From contig CAVUZI010000003.1 in assembly GCA_963745955.1 (NCBI GenBank), positions 62,001-126,000 of the forward strand: a stretch of DNA of 64,000 bases, given 5' to 3'. This DNA is from Bog-756 sp963745955 (lineage in GTDB: Bacteria; Actinomycetota; Acidimicrobiia; Acidimicrobiales; RAAP-2). The notes under the pieces are model-generated. The model worked only from the letters and a program-made list of their open reading frames with translations, ran no database searches and was not told where the DNA came from. Made by a program: the position numbers and the translations under genes. The stretch's first letter is position 1. The number at the start of each line of letters is the position of its first letter. Positions 54,204 to 60,933 of the stretch are shown here, piece after piece.

Positions 54204-54640
54204 CACTGTCGTTCTCCCATCTCGGCATCTGCGTCTCGGACCTGGAGCGGTCGCTGCGCTTCTACGGCGAAGGTCTGGGGTTCGAACAGGTGGCGTCGCA
54301 TCGGGTCGGAGAGGAGTTCGGCGCCCTGATGGAGCTGGAGGGGGTTGCGGTGGAGTCGCGCATGTTGGCGCGCGACGGTGTCACCATCGAGCTCCTCGGC
54401 TATGTGTCGCCGGCGCACACCGGTGACGGCCGCCGCCGCCCGATGAACCAGCTGGGTCTGACCCACCTTTCCCTTCGGGTCGACGACGTGGACGACGTGG
54501 CGTCGGCCATCGAGAGGTTGGGGGGCACGGTCGTCCGAGACACCCGGACCACCTTCGATGTCTCGGGCCGCCGGCTCGACTTCCTCTACTGCACCGATCC
54601 GGACGGGGTGAGAATCGAGCTCATGCACCTGCCCGGGTGA
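54200..54640 (+). CDS. VOC-family protein (glyoxalase-like)
   Basis: This 146-aa protein has two beta-alpha-beta-beta-beta units: SHLGICVSDLERSLRFYGEG and THLSLRVDDVDDVASAIERL, then DFLYCTDPDGVRIELMHLPG. Likely metal ligands are His near each start and Glu in IEL. Such proteins include epimerases (methylmalonyl-CoA), dioxygenases and lyases. Coupled to the esterase by a GTGA overlap. Substrate unknown. Confidence 0.85.
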   Translation: MTLSFSHLGICVSDLERSLRFYGEGLGFEQVASHRVGEEFGALMELEGVAVESRMLARDGVTIELLGYVSPAHTGDGRRRPMNQLGLTHLSLRVDDVDDVASAIERLGGTVVRDTRTTFDVSGRRLDFLYCTDPDGVRIELMHLPG

Positions 54641-54702
54641 AGCCGCGCCCGCCCTGCGGGCTGGAGACGGGCCGCCCGCCGGGCTTCCGGTACGGTGGTG
54701 GC

Positions 54703-55053
54703 GTGCCAACCGACCCGGTCGCCATTGCCGACATCGAGCCCGACGAGGGCCGCCGACTCGTCGAGGGTGGCGCCGTTCTGCTCGACGTGCGCGAGGACGA
54801 CGAGTGGGAGGCGGGGCACGCTCCTGATGCGGTCCACCTGGCCATGGGGCTCGTCCCCGACCGGATCGACGAGATCCCCGACGATCGGACAATCGTCTGT
54901 GTGTGCCGGGTCGGGGGAAGGTCCGGCACGGTGGCCGCCGCCCTGGCCGGTGCGGGATTCGACGTGCGCAACGTCGCCGGTGGGATGCTGGCGTGGGAGG
55001 CGGCCGGCCTGCCTGTGGTCACCGACGGCGGCGGCGCCGGACGGATCATCTGA
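54703..55053 (+). CDS. Rhodanese-like domain protein
   Basis: This 116-aa single-domain rhodanese has AVLLDVREDDEWEAGHAPDA and active loop IVCVCRVGGRSGTVAAAL, in which the Cys before RVGGRSG carries persulfide sulfur. GTG 54703 has TACGGT 6 nt upstream, consistent with a leaderless start; an earlier in-frame GTG at 54637 overlaps the VOC stop but adds low-complexity sequence. Confidence 0.88.
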   Translation: MPTDPVAIADIEPDEGRRLVEGGAVLLDVREDDEWEAGHAPDAVHLAMGLVPDRIDEIPDDRTIVCVCRVGGRSGTVAAALAGAGFDVRNVAGGMLAWEAAGLPVVTDGGGAGRII

Positions 55054-55084
55054 GCGCCGACCTCGCCGACCTCGCCGACCTTTC

Positions 55085-55402
55085 GTGACCGTCTACCTGG
55101 ATGACTGGCGCCAACCGGCCCGGCTGGGTCCGGTGGAGGACCGCTGGTCCCATCTGGTGGCCGACAGCGACGAGGAGCTGCACGCCTTCGCGTCGCTGCT
55201 GGGCATGAGGCGGGAATGGTTCCAACACAAGGAGAGCCGACCGCACCAGTCCCACTACGACCTGCCCGAACGGTCCCGCCAACAGGCCCTGACCCTCGGC
55301 GCCGTTGCGGTGACCTGGCGTCAGCTCGGCCGGATGATGCGCCAGCGCCGTTCGGAACCGCCGTCGGGTGACAACGGCCGCGCCGTGCCGGTGAACCGGT
55401 GA
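55085..55402 (+). CDS. DUF4031 domain protein
   Basis: This 105-aa protein reads VTVYLDDWRQPARLGPVEDR, WSHLVADSDEELHAFASLLG and KESRPHQSHYDLPERSRQQA, matching DUF4031. Function unknown; the conserved WSHL, D-E-LH-FA and H-YD residues suggest a small enzyme. It starts after three copies of a 9-bp unit (CTCGCCGAC) and ends in GTGAACCG repeats. Confidence 0.75.
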   Translation: MTVYLDDWRQPARLGPVEDRWSHLVADSDEELHAFASLLGMRREWFQHKESRPHQSHYDLPERSRQQALTLGAVAVTWRQLGRMMRQRRSEPPSGDNGRAVPVNR

Positions 55403-55473
55403 ACCGGTGCTGGATCCGTGAACCGGTGAACCGGACTGGATCCCGTGAACCGGTGAGCCGGTGAACCGGTCCC
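55391..55473 (+). repeat. GTGAACCG tandem cluster
   Basis: Seven copies of GTGAACCG (one variant GTGAGCCG) are arranged in pairs with CTGGATCC-type spacers, running from the end of the DUF4031 gene to the start of the thiolase-like gene. It supplies several GTG start codons. Confidence 0.75.
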
Positions 55474-56955
55474 GGCCGGTCAGGGTCGGAACGAATTCAC
55501 TCGACCCACGGACGCCCGTGCTGGTCGGGGTGGGTTCGGCATCGGATGATGCCGAGGCCACCGAGCTGATGATCCGGGCGCTCGGAGCCGCCGGTTCCGA
55601 TTCCGGTTCGAACCGGTTGCTGGCCCTCATCGACCGGGTGGCCGTGCCCCAGGGGAGCTGGACCTATCCCGATCCGGCCCGACTGGTGGCCGATGGCGTC
55701 GGAGCCCTGGCGGCCCGGAGCCACCTCGTGGAGCTGGGCATCCCCCAGCAGGCACTGATCAACGATGCGGTGCTCGCCATCGCGGCGGGAGAATCCGAGG
55801 TCGCCGCGGTGGTGGGCGGTGAGGCCAAGCGCTGGGCGCGGGACCTGGTCCGCGCCGGCAGGGAGGGGGTGGAGACCGCCCAGCCCGGGGTGGTGCCCGA
55901 TGTGGTGCACCGCCGCGCCGGGCCACTGATGGAGCCGGTCGAGGTGGCCCACCGGCTGTGGGACCCCGTCCAGCAGTACGCCATGATCGACAACGCCCTC
56001 CGGGCCGCCGAGGGCCGCACCCTGACCGAGCACCGATCGGAGATCGCCCGACTGTGGGAGGCCTTCAACCGGGTGGCACGCGGCAACCCCGAAGCGGCGT
56101 TCCCCGAGCCCGTGGACGCCCACTGGTTGGACACGCCGTCCCCGTCCAACCGCCCGCTGGCCTTTCCGTACAACAAGTGGCACTCCACCCAGTGGACGGT
56201 CAACCAGGCGGCCGCGCTTCTGCTGTGTTCGGTCGGAGCAGCTGTCTCCGCCGGAGTGCCGGCCGACCGCTGGGTGTTCCCCCTGGCCGCCGTCCAGTCC
56301 AGTCACGCCGTCTCCCTCCTGCGGAGGACGGAGCCGCACGCGTGGCCGGCCATGGGTGTGCTCGGGCGCGCCGTGGCCGGTCGTATCGGCCGGCCGATCC
56401 CCGAGGCAGAGGTCCTGGAGGTCTACAGCTGCTTTCCCGCCGCTGTCCGCGTCCAGCAGCGTGAGTTGGGGCTGCCGCTCGAAGCGGCCCCGACGGTCAC
56501 CGGGGGGATGGCCTTTGCCGGAGGACCGTTCAACAACTTCGTCCTGCAGGCGATGGTCGAGGTGGTGGCCCGGGTTCGTGCCGATCCCGGAGCCCTCGGC
56601 GTGGTCACCTCGGTCAGCGGTCTTCTGACCAAACCCGGCATCGGGGCGTGGTCGGCCCGACCCGACGGCCGGCCCCCGCTGGTGGCTGACCTGGCCGCCG
56701 AGAGCGAGGCGGCGACCGGTGTGATCGAAGTCCTCGAGACGCTCGAGGAGTATGCCGGCGACGCCACCGTGGTCACCTACACGGTGACCTTCGACGGGAT
56801 GGAGCCCGACCCGCACGGTGGCCATCTGCCGGACGGTGGACGGAACCCGGTGCGTGGCCATGAGCGACGACGCGGCCCTGGCCGCCCAGGGCACCCTCGA
56901 GGAGCTGGTCGGGGCCAGGGTGCGGGTGGCCGGGGGTCGGTTCGACCTGGGGTGA
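55461..56955 (+). pseudogene. Thiolase-like acetyl-CoA acetyltransferase family protein, frameshifted at the C-terminus
   Basis: This is an about 497-aa protein: TPVLVGVGSASDDAEATELM, INDAVLAIAAGESEVAAVVG, AFPYNKWHSTQWTVNQAAAL, EVLEVYSCFPAAVRVQQREL and GGMAFAGGPFNNFVLQAM. It resembles Rv1867-type acetyl-CoA acetyltransferases with a DUF35/OB-like tail. Near 56806 the frame shifts; the tail then reads AMSDDAALAAQGTLEELVGA to TGA 56953-56955. The start GTG 55461 lies within the repeat cluster, so it is uncertain. Confidence 0.72.
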
Positions 56956-57000
56956 GCCGACCCGTGTCATGCCGGTCAGCCCAGCCGGTACGGTGAGTGC

Positions 57001-57430
57001 ATGGCTCTCTCGCTGGACGATGCGTTCGGGTTCGTCGACGGGCACAGCCGCGGGGTGCTCGTCACCTTGCGCCGCGACGGGCGACCTCAACTGTCCAACA
57101 TCCTCTACTATCGCCGGCGCCGCCCGCTCGGTCCGGATCTCCGTCACCGACGACCGGGCCAAGACGAAGAACCTGCGCCGCGACCCGCGGGCGTCGCTGC
57201 ACGTCACCCGCGACGACTTCTTCGCCTACGTGGTATTGGAGGGGGAGGTGGCGCTCTCGCCGGTGGCCGCGGCCACCGGCGATGCCGTCGTCGGGGAGCT
57301 GGTCGAGATGTACCGGACGGCTCGCGGTGACCACCCGGATTGGGACGAGTTCCGGACCGAGATGGTGAAACAGTCGCGGCTTGTGGCCACCCTCACCGCC
57401 ACCCGCGCCTATGGAATGCTCGGTAGCTGA
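57001..57430 (+). pseudogene. PPOX-class F420-dependent oxidoreductase, frameshifted
   Basis: This is an about 143-aa split-barrel flavin/F420 protein: GVLVTLRRDGRPQLSNILY, then after a lost dinucleotide or extra base near 57105, VRISVTDDRAKTKNLRRDPR, ASLHVTRDDFFAYVVLEGE. Such proteins reduce a substrate with F420H2. ATG 57001 is preceded by TACGGT and 6 nt (leaderless type). Confidence 0.8.
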
Positions 57431-57445
57431 GCCGGGGTCACCGGC

Positions 57446-58159
57446 TCAGCGCTCGCAGACCCCGTCCGAACAGCCCGGGTCGCCGACGCCCGGTCCCACC
57501 ATGGACCCGGTGGAGGTCACGTGCGACTCCGACCAGGCCCGCTCCATGGCCCCGAGCAGCACGTCCGCCGGTTGCGCACCGGAGACGCCGTAGGCACCGT
57601 CGATCACGAAGAAGGGCACGCCGCCGACGCCGAGGGCGGCCGCGGTGGCTTCGTCCTCGCGCACCTCGGCGGCGAAGTCGTCACCGTGCAGGGTGGCCTC
57701 GACCTCGTCGGGGTCGAGGCCCACTTCAGCGGCCAGCTTGGTCAGCGTCGGAGGGTCGCCGATCGAGAGCCCTTCGGTGAAGTAGGCGGCGAACAGCCGC
57801 TCCTTCATGGCGTCGGCCAAGCCGTAGCGCGCCGCCAGGTGGATCAGCCGGTGGGCGTCGAAGGTATTGCCGGCCTGGACATCGTCGAGGTGGAACTCGA
57901 GGCCCACGTCCGCGGCCAGCCCGGTCATGCGCTCGTTGGCCGCCCGGGCCTGCTCTGCCGTCATGCCGTACTTGCGTTCGAGGATCCGACTCATGGGCAG
58001 GCCCACCAGGGTCGGGGAGGTGGGGTCCAGCTCGAAGCTCCGCCACACCACGTCCACCTGTCGGGCGTGCTCGAACCGGGACAGGGCATCCTCGAACTGC
58101 CGCTTGCCCACATAGCACCAGGGGCACACCACATCCGACCAGATCTCTACCTTCACCAC
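57446..58159 (-). CDS. DsbA-family oxidoreductase, FrnE-like
   Basis: This 237-aa thioredoxin-fold protein has SDVVCPWCYVGKRQFEDAL with a CPWC active site, an inserted helical domain (QARAANERMTGLAADVGLEF) and cis-Pro GVGGVPFFVIDG. The FrnE group acts in the cytoplasm in redox or isomerase steps. It ends CSDGVCER, adding a further Cys pair. GTG start with GGGAGTGA upstream. Confidence 0.9.
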   Translation of the reverse strand: MVKVEIWSDVVCPWCYVGKRQFEDALSRFEHARQVDVVWRSFELDPTSPTLVGLPMSRILERKYGMTAEQARAANERMTGLAADVGLEFHLDDVQAGNTFDAHRLIHLAARYGLADAMKERLFAAYFTEGLSIGDPPTLTKLAAEVGLDPDEVEATLHGDDFAAEVREDEATAAALGVGGVPFFVIDGAYGVSGAQPADVLLGAMERAWSESHVTSTGSMVGPGVGDPGCSDGVCER

Positions 58160-58253
58160 TCACTCCCGACTCTTCGAGGCGACTCGCCCCGCAGACTCTT
58201 GAACGCCACGGTTCCCCTGGTATTCCAGCGGGTCCGGCCAGTAGGTTCTGGTC

Positions 58254-58553
58254 ATGGTCCTCGAGCATGCTGTCATCACCATCCGACCGGGGACGGCCGC
58301 GGAATTCGAGGGAGCCATGCTCCGGGCCCGGTCGGTCATCGCCGGGTGTAACGGGTTCGTCTCCCTGGAGCTCCACCGCGGGGTGGAGACGCCCGAAAGG
58401 TACCTGCTCCTGGTCGAGTGGGAGACCCTCGAGGACCATACGGTGGGTTTCCGCCAGTCGGACTCGTTTCTCGAGTGGCGCTCGTTGATCGGGCCCTACT
58501 TCGAATCTCCACCCCTGGTCGACCACGTTGTGCCGGTCGACGGGCTGGACTGA
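58254..58553 (+). CDS. Antibiotic biosynthesis monooxygenase-like protein
   Basis: This 99-aa ABM-fold protein reads ITIRPGTAAEFEGAMLRAR, GFVSLELHRGVETPERYLLL, VEWETLEDHTVGFRQSDSFL. Related proteins are quinol or haem monooxygenases. TAGGTT lies 6 nt before ATG 58254, suggesting a leaderless start. Confidence 0.85.
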   Translation: MVLEHAVITIRPGTAAEFEGAMLRARSVIAGCNGFVSLELHRGVETPERYLLLVEWETLEDHTVGFRQSDSFLEWRSLIGPYFESPPLVDHVVPVDGLD

Positions 58554-58564
58554 GCCGACCAGGC

Positions 58565-58630
58565 AGTCGGAACGGGAACGGTGGGAACCGGAACGGTTGG
58601 AACAGGAACGGTGGGAACGGGAACGATGGG
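58565..58630 (+). repeat. GGAACGG-rich minisatellite
   Basis: Units such as GGAACGGTGGGAACGG repeat about four times between the ABM gene and the next PPOX gene. Confidence 0.6.
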
Positions 58631-58651
58631 ACAGTCGACCGGGAAGGTCTG

Positions 58652-59074
58652 GTGAGCGCGGTGATCGACGAGCAGGTGGCGGGGGTGTTGCTGGCCGGCC
58701 GCCTGGCCCATCTCGTCACCCTCAATCCCGACGGGAGCCCCCAGGTCTCGCTGGTCTGGGTGGGGATCGACGGGGATCAGATCGTCTCCGGCCACATGGG
58801 CGCGTGGCGCAAAGTGCAGAACCTCCAGCGGGATCCGCGGGTGGCGCTCTCGATGGAGGCCGAGGGCAGGGACGCACGGGGCCTCGATCACTACCTGGTC
58901 GTCCACGGCCACGCCGAGGTGGTCGAAGGCGGAGCCGCACCGCTCCTACAGCGTCTGGCCGGTGTGTATCTCGGGCCGGGGGTGAAGTTCCCGCCGGTCG
59001 ACGATCCGCAGCTGGGTTACGTGATGAGGATCACACCCGAGCGTTTCGGTGGCGTCGGTCCATGGGCGGGGTGA
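58652..59074 (+). CDS. PPOX-class F420-dependent oxidoreductase
   Basis: This 140-aa split-barrel protein reads AHLVTLNPDGSPQVSLVWVG, GAWRKVQNLQRDPRVALSME and DHYLVVHGHAEVVEG. It probably binds F420 or a flavin. GTG 58652 has GGGAAGG upstream; longer in-frame codons include the minisatellite and are unlikely to be translated. Confidence 0.82.
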   Translation: MSAVIDEQVAGVLLAGRLAHLVTLNPDGSPQVSLVWVGIDGDQIVSGHMGAWRKVQNLQRDPRVALSMEAEGRDARGLDHYLVVHGHAEVVEGGAAPLLQRLAGVYLGPGVKFPPVDDPQLGYVMRITPERFGGVGPWAG

Positions 59075-59094
59075 TCCGGACCTGAGCCACCGGC

Positions 59095-60171
59095 TCAATC
59101 GCCGTCCGCAACCCGGGCGGCGGCGGCCAGATGCTCGGTGAGCTCGGCCAGCGAGGTCCGGGCATTGAGGCCGCTGGTCGACGGCATGACATAGGCCGGG
59201 CGCCCGCCGATGGGCACGGGCTGCAGGCCGGCCACCGCCTTCGGGTCGACCACCGTCCGCCAGCCGGAGAGGCCCGTGAAGCACACCGCACCGGGTTGCA
59301 GCCACTCCACCAGGCGCTCGACCCGGGCGAATCCCTGGCGGTACTCGTCTGCGGTCACCTCGGCCGCGGTGCGGGTGGCCCGCTTGGCGAAGTCGGTCAT
59401 CCCCATGCCGTGCCCGATCAGGGCATCGATCGGATCGCGGTCCCGGCCGACGATGCCGGCAGCCAGGGCGGCCGGCCAGAAGCGGTTGCCGGGACGGGCA
59501 TAGCCGATCCCGACATCGGCCGAGTACGGCGAAGGGTTGATCCCGCAGACCAACAGGCGCATACCGGTGGTCACGGTGTCGGCCAGCGCGCAGGCCCGCA
59601 CCGCCCGCAGCCGCACTTCGTCCCCGGAGACAGTGAGTGAGCCGGGTTCGACATCGAACCCGGCGCCGATGACCTGGTCCACCAGTCGGGACGGGGACCA
59701 TCCGGCGAAGTAGCGCCCCCCGATGTCGTCGCCGGGCAGGTCGCTGCCTTCATACTCGCCTTCGAGCACCTGCAGTTCGAACGGTGCGCCGACGGCCAGC
59801 GCCCGGTGGAGGTCCCACAGCGCCAGCGGTAGCCGGTGTCGGGGGACATGGAGGTGGGTCATCCACGACCAGGCGCCGCCGATGGAATGGCGGGCGAAGG
59901 GGAGGTGCTCGACGTCGGCCCGGACGTAGAGGGCCTCCGGCACCTCGTTGCGGCAAGCGTCGAGCATGACAGCCGAGGCGTCGAGGGCGACCACCGGCGT
60001 CCCCAGGTGGGGGAGGTAGCGGCCCGCCCCGCACCCCACGTCCAGGCGGACGGACCCCGCCGCTACCCGCTGGCCGAACGCCTCCGCCTCGATCCGGCGG
60101 CCGGCGGTGGCATGGGTGGCCGCCCAGTCGAGGCCGCGCTCCTCATAGATGCCCACGGTGGCCCGGTCCAC
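59095..60171 (-). CDS. Methyltransferase fused to mismatch-specific DNA glycosylase (Mug)
   Basis: This is a 358-aa fusion. Residues about 35-190 form a class I methyltransferase (RLDVGCGAGRYLPHLG; VRADVEHLPFA); residues about 200-350 form a Mug/TDG-type uracil glycosylase (LLVCGINPSPYSADVGIGYA; NRFWPAALAAG; YVMPSTSGLNAR). Mug removes uracil or thymine opposite G. The join (ALADTVTTGMRLLVCGIN) shows no stop or start in the frame, so the fusion is real in this sequence. GTG 60171 is preceded by TAGGAT and 7 nt (leaderless type). Confidence 0.85.
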   Translation of the reverse strand: MDRATVGIYEERGLDWAATHATAGRRIEAEAFGQRVAAGSVRLDVGCGAGRYLPHLGTPVVALDASAVMLDACRNEVPEALYVRADVEHLPFARHSIGGAWSWMTHLHVPRHRLPLALWDLHRALAVGAPFELQVLEGEYEGSDLPGDDIGGRYFAGWSPSRLVDQVIGAGFDVEPGSLTVSGDEVRLRAVRACALADTVTTGMRLLVCGINPSPYSADVGIGYARPGNRFWPAALAAGIVGRDRDPIDALIGHGMGMTDFAKRATRTAAEVTADEYRQGFARVERLVEWLQPGAVCFTGLSGWRTVVDPKAVAGLQPVPIGGRPAYVMPSTSGLNARTSLAELTEHLAAAARVADGD

Positions 60172-60207
60172 GGGTCCGATCCTATGGGGGACCCGCTCAT
60201 GCCCCGC

Positions 60208-60933
60208 TCACGGCTCGAAGCGATACCCCATCCCGGGCTCGGTCCGGAAGTGGCGCGGATGGGAGTGGTCGACCTCGAGTTTGCCGCGGACCCGTCCCAT
60301 GAGCACCCGGAGGTACTCGGTCTCCGCCTCGTAGCCGGGACCCCAGACGTCGTGGAGCAGCTGGCGTTGCGAGACCAGCCGCCCTGCGTTCCGGACCAGC
60401 ACCTCGACGATGTCCCACTCCTTGGGGGTGAGGTGGACGTCGACCCCGTCACGGGTCACCCGCTTCTCGACCAGGTCGACGGTGCAGCTCTCCAGCTCGA
60501 CACGCGGGGCCTCGACGACATCGGACGACCGGCGCAACGCCGCCCGGAGCCGGGCCAGCAGTTCGTCCATCCCGAAGGGCTTGGTCACGTAGTCGTCGGC
60601 GCCGGCGTCGAGGGCCTCAACCTTGCTCACGCTCTGGTGGCGGGCGGACAGCACGATGATCGGCACCTTGCTCCAGCCCCTGATGCCCCGGATGACCTCG
60701 ACGCCGTCGATCCCCGGGAGGCCGAGGTCCAACAGCACGACATCCGGGTGCCGGGAGGCGGTCCGGTCGAGCCCCTCCTCGCCGTTGCGGGCCACCATCA
60801 CCTCATAGCCCTTGGCCGTGAGGCTGATGGACAGGGCCCGGAGCAAAGAGGTGTCGTCGTCGCAGACCAGCACCTTGGTGCCTGACTCCGCCCCGCCCCG
60901 CGTGGAGGGCGGTACCGTGCTCGTGGCGTTCAC
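60208..60933 (-). CDS. kdpE: KdpE-type response regulator
   Basis: This 241-aa OmpR-family regulator has receiver residues DD (VLVCDDDTSLLR), phospho-Asp in VVLLDLGLPGIDG and Lys in DYVTKPFGMDELL. A winged helix follows (HLTPKEWDIVEVLVRNAGRL, ending EPGMGYRF). With KdpD it controls the high-affinity K+ ATPase kdpFABC. The GTG start overlaps the kdpD stop (GTGA). No kdpFABC genes are in the window. Confidence 0.92.
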   Translation of the reverse strand: MNATSTVPPSTRGGAESGTKVLVCDDDTSLLRALSISLTAKGYEVMVARNGEEGLDRTASRHPDVVLLDLGLPGIDGVEVIRGIRGWSKVPIIVLSARHQSVSKVEALDAGADDYVTKPFGMDELLARLRAALRRSSDVVEAPRVELESCTVDLVEKRVTRDGVDVHLTPKEWDIVEVLVRNAGRLVSQRQLLHDVWGPGYEAETEYLRVLMGRVRGKLEVDHSHPRHFRTEPGMGYRFEP

